The notes below the pieces were generated by a model. It did not search any database and had not been told where the DNA came from. It worked only from the letters and a program-made list of their open reading frames with translations. This document shows positions 1 through 6,626 of a stretch of 15,967 nucleotides of DNA, in pieces. Numbering within the stretch: the first letter of the stretch is position 1; each line of letters opens with the position of its first letter. The translations under genes and the position numbers were made by a program. Origin of the DNA: an uncultured Asticcacaulis sp. (GTDB lineage Bacteria > Pseudomonadota > Alphaproteobacteria > Caulobacterales > Caulobacteraceae); NCBI GenBank assembly GCA_946480125.1, contig CAMLIY010000047.1:1-15967 (forward strand). The letters are read 5' to 3'.

Positions 1-1076
1 AGCAGCTTGTCATCATTATCACGCAGGGCGCGCAGCAGGGTTTGCCCCCAGAAGACCCGGCCATCAACCCGTCGTGCCGGTCCTTCGAGCTCCGCACGGC
101 CATCGCGTTCAGCCTGTTTCAGTGCTTCGCGGTATCGGACCGGAAAGTCGGCGTCGACGGCGCATACATCAGCATAGATTCGCCCGGTAATATCTTCGAC
201 ACGATAGCCATTGTTGCGATCACTTCCGGCATTCCAATCGGTAACGCGGCCTTGCGGATCGAGCAGGAAAATCGCGGTATCTTCAAGTCCTTCCAGCAAC
301 ACACGAAAGCGGCGATTGCTTTCATCGCGCATCAGGTCAAGCCTGCGTTCTGAAATAACGGCGAAAGCGCACAAGGCCAGCACGGCGATGGCGGCGAAGG
401 TAATAGCCAGTGACATCGAGCCCGGAGACAGCACCAGGCCGCCGATAGCCTGGGCGGGATCAGGCTGGATGGTGACCGCTCCCATAGCGGTGAAGTGATG
501 CGACACAATGGCCAGAACGAGCAAAAGCGGCGATAGCCGTCCGACCCAGCGCCCGTTGCGCGCTTTTGAGGATGACTGCGTCATGGCCCACATGGTGAGG
601 GCGCTGAGGGTAATGCCAATAAAAATCGAAAAAATTACCAGATCCGGCGCCCAGACGATGTGGCCGGGCAAATCCAGCGCCATCATGCCAAGAAAGTGCA
701 TGGTGGCGATACCCGTGCCAAGGACGGCGCCGCCGACAAGGCTTGAATAGCGGAAGCTTCGGCTGATGCCGACTTCAATGCCGCCGGCCGTAATGCCCAT
801 GGCGCAAAACAGCGACAGCAGGGTGAGCCGAAGATTAAAACCCGTCTCTATGCCCGGATTAAAGGCCAGCATGGCAATAAAGTGTGTGGCCCATATGCCG
901 AAGCCACCAGCCGCGCCGGCCGTCAGCACCCAGTGCATACGTTGTTTGCCGGAAGCGGACTGGGCCCGCTCTATGGTCAGAACCGCGACGATACAGGAAA
1001 AAATGCACACAGCGGCGGCGAGCAAGACCAGCTTCCAGTCATGCTGATCTTTTAGGCAGTAAAGAACTCTAAACAT
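1..1076 (-). CDS. MHYT-PAS membrane sensor protein (N-terminal part, cut by window edge)
   Basis: Reading the minus strand from the ATG at 1076 gives 358 codons with no stop, running off the window. The start MFRVLYCLKDQHDWKLVLLA is typical of MHYT proteins. Three histidine/methionine repeats are visible in membrane helices: WATHFIAML, GTGIATMHFLGMMAL and SHHFTAMGAV, within about seven predicted helices over residues 15-250. The MHYT domain is a membrane domain proposed to bind metal and sense O2, CO or NO. After the last helix a PAS domain starts near residue 265 (RFRVLLEGLEDTAIFLLDP, then VTDWNAGSDRNNGY). The output domain lies outside the window; in this family it is usually GGDEF/EAL (cyclic-di-GMP turnover) or a histidine kinase, and I cannot tell which. 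An in-frame stop upstream of 1076 and the canonical N-terminus support this start; the Shine-Dalgarno is weak. Confidence 0.88.
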   Translation of the reverse strand, partial: MFRVLYCLKDQHDWKLVLLAAAVCIFSCIVAVLTIERAQSASGKQRMHWVLTAGAAGGFGIWATHFIAMLAFNPGIETGFNLRLTLLSLFCAMGITAGGIEVGISRSFRYSSLVGGAVLGTGIATMHFLGMMALDLPGHIVWAPDLVIFSIFIGITLSALTMWAMTQSSSKARNGRWVGRLSPLLLVLAIVSHHFTAMGAVTIQPDPAQAIGGLVLSPGSMSLAITFAAIAVLALCAFAVISERRLDLMRDESNRRFRVLLEGLEDTAIFLLDPQGRVTDWNAGSDRNNGYRVEDITGRIYADVCAVDADFPVRYREALKQAERDGRAELEGPARRVDGRVFWGQTLLRALRDNDDKL

Positions 1077-1102
1077 GGTGCATCCATCGAATTGCCGCTG
1101 GT

Positions 1103-1111
1103 ATTTTACCA
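1103..1111 (-). promoter_or_regulatory. Candidate extended -10 promoter element for the MHYT gene
   Basis: On the minus strand the sequence TGGTAAAAT forms an extended -10 (TG-N-TAAAAT), about 27 bases before the MHYT start codon. No good -35 hexamer sits at the usual distance. It is embedded in a small inverted repeat, GGTA-N3-TACC (1100-1110). Confidence 0.3.
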
Positions 1112-1153
1112 GTCGTTAAGCTTTTCCACGCCTTTTTTACAGGTCGTCGACAG

Positions 1154-1185
1154 TCATATATCGATGAATATGAATCAATTTGATT
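1154..1185. repeat. Small adjacent inverted repeats in AT-rich intergenic DNA
   Basis: The roughly 144 bp between the Doc-like gene and the MHYT gene is distinctly AT-rich compared with its neighbours. It holds TCATAT-N8-ATATGA (1154-1173), whose centre contains ATCGAT, directly abutting AATCAA-T-TTGATT (1173-1185). These could be regulator sites for the MHYT gene or a weak terminator of the toxin gene. No convincing gene lies here. Confidence 0.35.
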
Positions 1186-1220
1186 GTAAGGACGTTAATT
1201 TGTCCGATGAATTACGTACT

Positions 1221-1619
1221 TTAAGAAGTGACTTCACTCTTTGGTTCAATATGGCCGCGAATCCAGCTGGCGAAGGCTTCCGCGCTCAGTTCATCGTTCC
1301 CGACCACGCTAAAGCTCAGGAAGCAGGTCGTATCATCTGCGCTCAGGCGATAGCCGTTTAAGGACAGAAAAAGCTCGGTGGTGATCAGCGCCGTTGACAG
1401 ATTTGCGTCATGGAAAAGCTGGTCATGGGCTATGGCATAGCCATAACAGGCCGCCAGGCTTGCCAGGTCGGTTGAGGCGCTTTCATTGAGGGCGCGCAGA
1501 CGGGCATACATGAGACCGATCAGGCTGCGTTCGCGTAAACCTGCCCGGCCGCCATATCTGGTGATCTGTTCTGCCTGAATGGCCTCAATTACATCTTCAC
1601 GGATCAGTAAAGAAGGCAT
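1221..1619 (-). CDS. doc: Doc (death-on-curing, Fic-fold) family protein with degenerate active-site motif
   Basis: 132 residues, normal Doc length. The N-terminus has the Doc signature (RYGGRAGLRERSLI, residues 21-34) and the helix before the active site is kept (LASLAACYGYAIAHDQ). Doc toxins of this fold phosphorylate EF-Tu using the motif HxFx[DN][AG]NKR (P1 Doc: HIFNDANKR). Here the aligned segment is QLFHDANLS (residues 67-75): the catalytic His is Gln, and the Lys and Arg are Leu and Ser, while Phe69, Asp71, Ala72 and Asn73 remain. The reading frame is intact. The start codon follows directly after the antitoxin stop codon with zero spacing, so the two are translationally coupled. It is either an inactivated toxin kept for another role or an unusual active variant. 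Family assignment is firm; activity is doubtful. Confidence 0.82.
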   Translation of the reverse strand: MPSLLIREDVIEAIQAEQITRYGGRAGLRERSLIGLMYARLRALNESASTDLASLAACYGYAIAHDQLFHDANLSTALITTELFLSLNGYRLSADDTTCFLSFSVVGNDELSAEAFASWIRGHIEPKSEVTS

Positions 1620-1841
1620 TTACTTGCTCAGTTCGTGAACGGCATTGCGGCGTTTTTTCATCAAATCCCTGGCGGTTTGCATCTGTTCTGCGAAAACAGG
1701 GTCGTAGGGGGAAAGACTATAGCCTTCGGGCGTCTCGGTGATGAAGATTGAGTCGCCCTTGTCGAGCTTGAGACGACTGAGCAGGTCGCGCGGCAGGATA
1801 ACGCCGAGCGAATTGCCAATCCGGGTTATTTTCAGTTCCAT
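1620..1841 (-). CDS. AbrB/MazE/SpoVT-type antitoxin
   Basis: 73 residues starting MELKITRIGNSLGVILPRDL, the classic swapped-hairpin AbrB/MazE DNA-binding fold: I-x-x-x-GNS-x-x-ILP, then LKLDKGDSIFIT. It should bind its own promoter as a dimer and neutralise the partner toxin through its C-terminal tail (residues 45-73, rich in charged residues). I chose the ATG at 1841 because the conserved domain begins there and AGGCGG lies a few bases upstream; the frame stays open further upstream but that part has no domain. It precedes the Doc-like gene, stop codon touching start codon, as in AbrB-Doc type pairs. The palindrome at 1863-1880 is the probable autoregulatory operator. Confidence 0.85.
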   Translation of the reverse strand: MELKITRIGNSLGVILPRDLLSRLKLDKGDSIFITETPEGYSLSPYDPVFAEQMQTARDLMKKRRNAVHELSK

Positions 1842-1862
1842 GGCCGCCTGTATGAAAGAATG

Positions 1863-1884
1863 AATATCGATTTCGATATTAGCA
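1863..1884 (-). promoter_or_regulatory. Operator palindrome overlapping a -10 element of the toxin-antitoxin locus
   Basis: A perfect inverted repeat AATATCGA-TT-TCGATATT (1863-1880) lies 21 bases upstream of the antitoxin start. On the minus strand an extended -10, TGC-TAATAT (1884-1876), overlaps one arm, so a protein bound to the palindrome would block the promoter. No clear -35 hexamer is seen. Autorepression by the antitoxin is the expected mechanism for this family, but here it is inferred. Confidence 0.55.
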
Positions 1885-1915
1885 CAGGCGTATGTACGGA
1901 CCGTTACCAGAGCCA

Positions 1916-1928
1916 GGCGCTTTACGCC
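1916..1928 (-). terminator. Short hairpin after the homogentisate operon (weak terminator candidate)
   Basis: GGCG-N5-CGCC lies five bases past the stop codon of the Rieske gene. It lacks a T-run on the minus strand, so it would be a poor intrinsic terminator by itself. It may mark the operon end or be chance. Confidence 0.22.
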
Positions 1929-1933
1929 AATGT

Positions 1934-2290
1934 CTAGGCCGTGACGATGAGGTCGCCCTCGATCCGCACCGGCCACGATGTCAGGGATTGTCCGGCGCAC
2001 GGGCCGCCCACACATTGCCCGGAAGAGATACGGAAGAGTGCGCCATGCCAGCTACAGCTAATCAGGTCGGCCTGCGGCGTCAGGTAATCATCGAGTTCCT
2101 GTGCCAGTGGCAGGCCGGCATGGGGGCATTGGTCGACATAGCCGTAATAGTCGTCACCTTTACGCACCACGAAGCCATGAAAATGCGCCTCACCGATTTC
2201 GAGCACGAAATTGCGGGCGCCATCCGATGCGATCTGATCCTTCGGCCCCAGTTTTACGCCGGCGGGGGTGGCGTAGACGCGTGGGTTCAT
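1934..2290 (-). CDS. Rieske [2Fe-2S] ferredoxin-like protein of the homogentisate operon
   Basis: 118 residues forming one Rieske domain. The cluster ligands are visible as CPHAGLPL (Cys55, His57) and CSWHGALF (Cys79, His82), followed by the glycine-rich GQCVGGPCAGQSL. No signal peptide or membrane helix, so it is cytoplasmic and soluble, resembling Rieske ferredoxins that feed oxygenases rather than the bc1 subunit. Its ATG overlaps the maiA stop codon (ATGA at 2290-2287), so it is the last gene of the tyrosine operon. None of the pathway's dioxygenases (HppD, HmgA) needs an external ferredoxin, so its electron partner is unclear. The fold is firm, the role unknown. Confidence 0.88.
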   Translation of the reverse strand: MNPRVYATPAGVKLGPKDQIASDGARNFVLEIGEAHFHGFVVRKGDDYYGYVDQCPHAGLPLAQELDDYLTPQADLISCSWHGALFRISSGQCVGGPCAGQSLTSWPVRIEGDLIVTA

Positions 2291-2943
2291 CTGATATTGA
2301 AATCGACCGTATCGGCATCGGGCTGATGCGTCGGATGCGCGCGGGAGAAAGCCGGGTGCTCGTCGCAGCGCTCGTTCACCGCGCGGATATTGGGGTAAGG
2401 ATCAAGGCTGACGCCGAAGCGTTGGGCGGAAAAAACCTGCGGCACCAGGAAGCAGTCAGCCAGGGTCGGGCGGTCGCCGAAGCAGTAGCCGCCGCCATGA
2501 CGGGCGATCACGGCTTCCAGGGCGGTGAAGCCCTCGGCGATCCAGCCCTTCGCCCACATCTTCGTCTGGGCCTCGTCGGCGCCCCAGTCGTTCTTCAGTT
2601 CGCGCAGGACGCGGAGGTTATTGAGCGGATGGATATCGCAGGCGATCAACGCGGCCATGGAGCGAACCACGGCGCGGTCGGCTGCGGCGCGAGGTAAGAG
2701 TGGTGGTTCGGGGCAGGTTTCCTCCAGCCATTCCATGATGGCCGAACTTTGCGTCAGGACGTGGCCGCCGATATCGAGCGCCGGCACCAGGCCCTGCGGA
2801 TTGAGCGCCTTATAGCTGTCGAGATGCTGGGCGTTGGTGCGCAGGTCGTGGCTGTCTTGCTTGTAGTCCAGACCCTTCAGATTGAGGGCGATCCGAACGC
2901 GATAGGCGGCGCTGGAGCGCCAGTAGTCATGCAGCTTGAGCAT
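2287..2943 (-). CDS. maiA: Maleylacetoacetate isomerase (zeta-class glutathione transferase)
   Basis: Glutathione-dependent cis-trans isomerisation of 4-maleylacetoacetate to 4-fumarylacetoacetate, cytoplasmic. The 218-residue protein has the zeta-class N-terminal motif SSAAYRVRIAL (residues 10-20, catalytic serine region), NPQGLVPAL (48-56), the glutathione-contacting QSSAI (65-69), and a helical C-terminal domain including DRPTLADCFLVPQ. I place the start at 2943 (MLKLHDYW), the conserved N-terminus. The longer open frame would begin inside the end of fahA. AGGCGAGG lies just before the ATG. It starts 14 bases after the fahA stop and overlaps the Rieske gene by 4 bases, so it is co-transcribed with both. 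Confidence 0.93.
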   Translation of the reverse strand: MLKLHDYWRSSAAYRVRIALNLKGLDYKQDSHDLRTNAQHLDSYKALNPQGLVPALDIGGHVLTQSSAIMEWLEETCPEPPLLPRAAADRAVVRSMAALIACDIHPLNNLRVLRELKNDWGADEAQTKMWAKGWIAEGFTALEAVIARHGGGYCFGDRPTLADCFLVPQVFSAQRFGVSLDPYPNIRAVNERCDEHPAFSRAHPTHQPDADTVDFNIR

Positions 2944-2957
2944 CCTCGCCTGCTTTC

Positions 2958-4223
2958 TTAGTTGGCCGGTAAAATCAACCCGCGGCACTCACCGAAGCCG
3001 ATGCTGACAAAGCCGTCCGCATCCGTTCGTGCCCTCAAGATAAGCGCATCGCCGTCTTCAAGAAAGGTGCGTGTTTCATTTGACGGCAAAGTCACGGGTT
3101 TTTTACCACCTTCGGACAGTTCGAGCAGGCTGCCTGCGCTGTCAGGAGACGGCCCGGATATGGTGCCGGTGCCGAGCAGGTCGCCGGTTTGCAGATTGCA
3201 GCCATTGCTGGCGTGGTGGGTGACGAGTTGCGCCGGCGTCCAGTACATATGGCGCGCCTCGCTGTGGCTGAGGGCGTGGGGCGGCAGGTTTTGCGCGCGC
3301 ATGTCGTTGGTCTGGATCAGCACTTCCAACGAGAGTTTCAACGCGCCGTTTGCCTGATCGGCATCGTCCTGCAGATAGGGCAGGGGCTTCGGATCGCCTT
3401 CCGGGCGGCCCGCCTGCGCCAGACGAAACGGCGCCAGGGCCTCCGGTGTGATGATCCATGGCGAGATCGTCGTCATGAAGTTCTTGGCGAGGAAAGGCCC
3501 GAGCGGCTGATATTCCCACGCCTGGAAATCGCGCGCCGACCAGTCATTGAGCAGGCCGTAACCGGCGATGTGGTCGGCCGCGTCGGCAATATCGATCGGC
3601 TGACCGAGCGTGTTACCGGGGCTGACCCAGATTCCCAGTTCCAGTTCAAAATCGAGCCGCTTGCTGGGACCAAAAACCGGATTTTCGGCATCGGGCGCTT
3701 TAGTCTGACCTTTGGGGCGGATGACGGGCGCACCGCTGGGACGGATGGACGAGGCGCGGCCATGATAGCCGATTGGCACATGCTTGTAATTGGGCAGCAG
3801 GGGGGTGTCGGGCCGGAACAGCTTGCCGACCGTCACCGCGTGATGGATACCGGCGTAGAAATCGGTGTAGTCGCCGATGCGCATAGGCAGGTGCAAGGTG
3901 CAGTCGTCGGCCAGGTGCAGATAGGGCTCGGCAGCTTCGCGGTATTGCGGATCGCTCAACAGCTTAGACAATTGCTGACGCAGGGATTTGCGCAGGGCTG
4001 GCGTCGCCATCACATCCTCCATCGTCAGGCTGTCCTGCAACAGACCGGCGGCGACAAGGGCCTGCCATTCGATGATATCATCGCCGATGGCCGTGCCGGC
4101 GCGTGGCGCCTCATTAGCAGGCGAGAACAGACCGAGCGGCAGGTTCTGGATCGGGAAATCCGCGTGGCCATTGGCGCTGGCCACCCATGAGGTCAGTTTG
4201 GGATCGTGGGTTGAGTCTATCAT
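2958..4223 (-). CDS. fahA: Fumarylacetoacetase
   Basis: Last step of tyrosine breakdown: hydrolysis of 4-fumarylacetoacetate to fumarate and acetoacetate. 421 residues, the normal full length for FAH. An N-terminal SH3-like domain (about 1-115) precedes the catalytic domain. By comparison with mouse FAH, metal and catalytic residues are visible: Asp121 and His128 in [12 protein letters not shown], Glu193 and Glu195 in LDFELELG, and Asp227 in LLNDWSARD. The motif [10 protein letters not shown] (150-159) is also conserved. The start codon overlaps the hmgA stop (ATGA, 4223-4220), a sign of translational coupling. maiA follows after 14 bases. Confidence 0.96.
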   Translation of the reverse strand: MIDSTHDPKLTSWVASANGHADFPIQNLPLGLFSPANEAPRAGTAIGDDIIEWQALVAAGLLQDSLTMEDVMATPALRKSLRQQLSKLLSDPQYREAAEPYLHLADDCTLHLPMRIGDYTDFYAGIHHAVTVGKLFRPDTPLLPNYKHVPIGYHGRASSIRPSGAPVIRPKGQTKAPDAENPVFGPSKRLDFELELGIWVSPGNTLGQPIDIADAADHIAGYGLLNDWSARDFQAWEYQPLGPFLAKNFMTTISPWIITPEALAPFRLAQAGRPEGDPKPLPYLQDDADQANGALKLSLEVLIQTNDMRAQNLPPHALSHSEARHMYWTPAQLVTHHASNGCNLQTGDLLGTGTISGPSPDSAGSLLELSEGGKKPVTLPSNETRTFLEDGDALILRARTDADGFVSIGFGECRGLILPAN

Positions 4224-5494
4224 TTTGGCAGTTCGGCCTTTTTGAAGTTGTCCCAGCAGTGATCGTAGTCGCGCTGCAATAGCGGCGTTTCCATTGCGAA
4301 AGTGGTGGGGATAAGGGGCAGGCGGCTCTCGAACATAAAGGCCATCGTCCCCTCAATTTTGTGCGGCTTGAGATCGGCGGCGATGGCGGCTTCATAGCTG
4401 GCCTTGTCGGGACCGTGACCATTCATGCAGTTATGCAGACTGGCGCCACCCGGCGCGAAACCTTCTGATTTGGCATCATAGGCGCCGGCAATCAGGCCCA
4501 TGAATTCGCTCATGATATTGCGATGAAACCACGGCGGGCGGAAGGTGTGTTCGGCCACCATCCAGCGCGGCGGGAAGATGACGAAATCGGCATTGACCGT
4601 GCCGGGTGTCTCCGAAGGCGAGGTCAGGACAGTGAAAATTGACGGATCGGGATGGTCGAAACTGACCGTATTGATCGTATTGAAGCGCCGCAGGTCATAG
4701 CGATAAGGCGCCAGATTGCCGTGCCAGGCCACCACATCGAGCGGCGAATGATTGATCCGGGTGCTCCACAACCGGCCGCTGAATTTTTGAATCAATCCGC
4801 AATCGCCATCAATATCCTCAAAGGCGGCGAACGGCGTTTCAAAATCGCGCGGATTGGCCAGGCCGTTGGCGCCGATCGGGCCAAGATCGGGCAGGCGGAA
4901 CGGATGGCCGTGATTTTCCAGCACATAACCGGTGGCGTGACCTTCCGGCAGGGCCACGCGGAACTTTACGCCACGCGGAATGACGGCGATCTGGAGCGGC
5001 TCTATTTTCAGCACGCCCATTTCGGTGAAGATCACCAGCCGGCCAGATTGCGGCACGATTAGTAACTCACCATCAGCGTCGAAAAAGGCGCGGTCCATCG
5101 AACGGTTGGCGGCGTAGAGCCAGATGGTGACGCCGGTCTGGGCCAGCGGATCGCCATTGCCGGCATAGGCGGTCAGGCCATCGATGAAATCGGCAGGTTT
5201 GTCAGGCGCGGTGAGAGGAGACCAGCGCAAGCGGTTGGGCGTCGGGGGCGCGAAAGCCGGCGCGTCCCGATAGGGTGTAAAGGGCGCATGACTGGCCGAG
5301 GGGCGCAGGCGATAGAGCCAGGAACGGCGGTTCTCAGCGCGCGGCGCGGTAAAGGCCGACCCGGAAAGCTGTTCGGCGTAGAGCCCGAAGGGCACCTGCT
5401 GGGGTGAGTTCTGGCCAATCGACAGGGCGCCAGGCACGGCTTCTGTCGAAAAATGGTTGCCGAAACCGGTCATGTAAGCAGGGTTTTCGATCAT
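4220..5494 (-). CDS. hmgA: Homogentisate 1,2-dioxygenase
   Basis: Fe(II) enzyme opening the ring of homogentisate to 4-maleylacetoacetate. 424 residues, typical length. The N-terminus [15 protein letters not shown] is the family hallmark. The iron ligands, matched to human His335/Glu341/His371, are His324 and Glu330 in [14 protein letters not shown] and His360 in [10 protein letters not shown] chose ATG 5494 over an upstream in-frame start because it gives the conserved N-terminus and because GGGAGA sits at ideal distance before it. It overlaps fahA by 4 bases. Unlike the other junctions in the operon, 87 bases separate it from hppD, with a palindrome in between. Confidence 0.96.
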   Translation of the reverse strand: MIENPAYMTGFGNHFSTEAVPGALSIGQNSPQQVPFGLYAEQLSGSAFTAPRAENRRSWLYRLRPSASHAPFTPYRDAPAFAPPTPNRLRWSPLTAPDKPADFIDGLTAYAGNGDPLAQTGVTIWLYAANRSMDRAFFDADGELLIVPQSGRLVIFTEMGVLKIEPLQIAVIPRGVKFRVALPEGHATGYVLENHGHPFRLPDLGPIGANGLANPRDFETPFAAFEDIDGDCGLIQKFSGRLWSTRINHSPLDVVAWHGNLAPYRYDLRRFNTINTVSFDHPDPSIFTVLTSPSETPGTVNADFVIFPPRWMVAEHTFRPPWFHRNIMSEFMGLIAGAYDAKSEGFAPGGASLHNCMNGHGPDKASYEAAIAADLKPHKIEGTMAFMFESRLPLIPTTFAMETPLLQRDYDHCWDNFKKAELPK

Positions 5495-5532
5495 TATTGT
5501 CTCCCTGTAGAAGCAAGACACCCCACCACCAT

Positions 5533-5562
5533 CCGTCTTCGCCTAAAGGCTACGCCGGACGG
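5533..5562. repeat. REP-like imperfect palindrome between hppD and hmgA
   Basis: CCGTC and GACGG arms (5533-5537, 5558-5562) enclose an inner GCC-TAAA-GGC hairpin (5541-5550) and the segment GGCTACGCCGG. This looks like the repetitive extragenic palindromes scattered through many bacterial genomes, typically between genes of one operon. It lies in the only long gap of the operon and could stabilise or trim the hppD part of the message. On the minus strand a TAAAAT (5574-5569) just before it might be a weak internal -10. Only one copy is seen in this window, so repeat status is unproven. Confidence 0.42.
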
Positions 5563-5581
5563 TCGGGTATTTTACTAAGTT

Positions 5582-6625
5582 CTAAACAACCTTGATCACC
5601 CCGCGCCGTATCTGATCCAGCTCAATCGATTCAAACAAAGCCTGGAAATTACCATTGCCGAAGCCCTGATTGCCCTTGCGCTGGATGATTTCGAAGAAAA
5701 TCGGACCGAAGGTATTCTCGGTGAAGATCTGCAACAATATACCTTCATCGCCGACCGCGCCATCGATCAGGATACGATTGGCCTTGAGGCGTTCCAGATC
5801 TTCGCCATGGCCGGGCACGCGTTTGTCGACCAGATCATAATAGGTCTCGATGGTATCCTGCAATTTGACGCCACGCGCCCGCAGCTTTTCGACCGTCTCA
5901 AAAATATTGTCGGTGGTCAGCGCGATATGCTGGATGCCCTCGCCATTATACTGGCGCAGGAATTCCTCGATCTGGCTGGTATCGTCCTGACTTTCGTTGA
6001 GCGGGATGCGGATATGACCATCGGGCGCGATCATGGCTTGTGAGAAGAGGCCGGTCGCCTGACCCTTGATATCGAAATATTTCTGCTCCTCAAAGCCGAA
6101 TATCTGGGCGTAAAAGCTCGACCAGGTACGCATTTGACCGCGCGCCACATTGTGCGTCAGGTGATCAAGCATCTGGAAGCCGACACTGTTCAGGTGTTCA
6201 TTATCAACCGCGCCGGGAATGGCGTCCCAATCCGCATAGATATCGTGATCGATCAGATAGAGCAGCGATCCGCCAATACCTTTCAGCGCATAACTGCCGG
6301 CGCCAAGCGCGCCTTGCGCGGCATCAACGGCCTGCGCGCCATTTTGCAGGGCCAAATCATAGGCCGCCCTGGCATCGGCAACACGGAAAGCCATGCCATT
6401 GGCCGACGGGCCGTGGTGGGCGGCGAAATCGACCGCCTGCGGGCTGGCGGCGGTATTGAGCAGGAAGTTGATCGTGCCTTGCTTGTAGCGAACGATATTG
6501 CGTTCCGAATGACGCGAGGCCGCGACAAAGCCCATCATTTCCAGTTGATGGGCCATGGCAGCGGTATCCGGACCGGTAAACTCGACAAAGGCAAACCCAT
6601 TCAAACCCAGAGGATTTTCTGGCAT
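5582..6625 (-). CDS. hppD: 4-Hydroxyphenylpyruvate dioxygenase
   Basis: Non-haem Fe(II) enzyme converting 4-hydroxyphenylpyruvate and O2 to homogentisate and CO2. 347 residues, the usual bacterial length, made of two vicinal-oxygen-chelate halves. The three iron ligands are clear in the C-terminal half: His155 (MLDHLTHNV), His233 (EGIQHIAL) and Glu312 (IFFEIIQRKG). The C-terminal gate helix is present (GFGNGNFQALFESIELDQ). The start codon lies one base after the aminotransferase stop, with GGGAGA inside the end of that gene serving as ribosome site. It makes the substrate for hmgA, the next gene. Confidence 0.97.
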   Translation of the reverse strand: MPENPLGLNGFAFVEFTGPDTAAMAHQLEMMGFVAASRHSERNIVRYKQGTINFLLNTAASPQAVDFAAHHGPSANGMAFRVADARAAYDLALQNGAQAVDAAQGALGAGSYALKGIGGSLLYLIDHDIYADWDAIPGAVDNEHLNSVGFQMLDHLTHNVARGQMRTWSSFYAQIFGFEEQKYFDIKGQATGLFSQAMIAPDGHIRIPLNESQDDTSQIEEFLRQYNGEGIQHIALTTDNIFETVEKLRARGVKLQDTIETYYDLVDKRVPGHGEDLERLKANRILIDGAVGDEGILLQIFTENTFGPIFFEIIQRKGNQGFGNGNFQALFESIELDQIRRGVIKVV

Positions 6626-6626
6626 A

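Noticed and set aside
1173..1185. Possible FNR/FixK box in AATCAATTTGATT
   Set aside because: The FNR/FixK consensus is TTGAT-N4-ATCAA; here the half-sites are in the opposite order and spacing, so it is just a small inverted repeat.
1092..1361. Plus-strand frame of 89 codons in the AT-rich spacer running into the Doc-like gene
   Set aside because: It overlaps the C-terminal third of the Doc-like gene, has no ribosome site or known domain, and its first half is AT-rich spacer.
1842..2015. Longer antitoxin beginning about 58 codons upstream
   Set aside because: The upstream part overlaps the Rieske gene and the palindromic promoter and has no domain; the AbrB fold starts at MELKITRIGNS with AGGCGG in front.
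3189..4190. Plus-strand open frame of 333 codons opposite fahA
   Set aside because: It lies wholly within fahA, whose active-site residues are all present on the minus strand. No domain or good ribosome site was seen.
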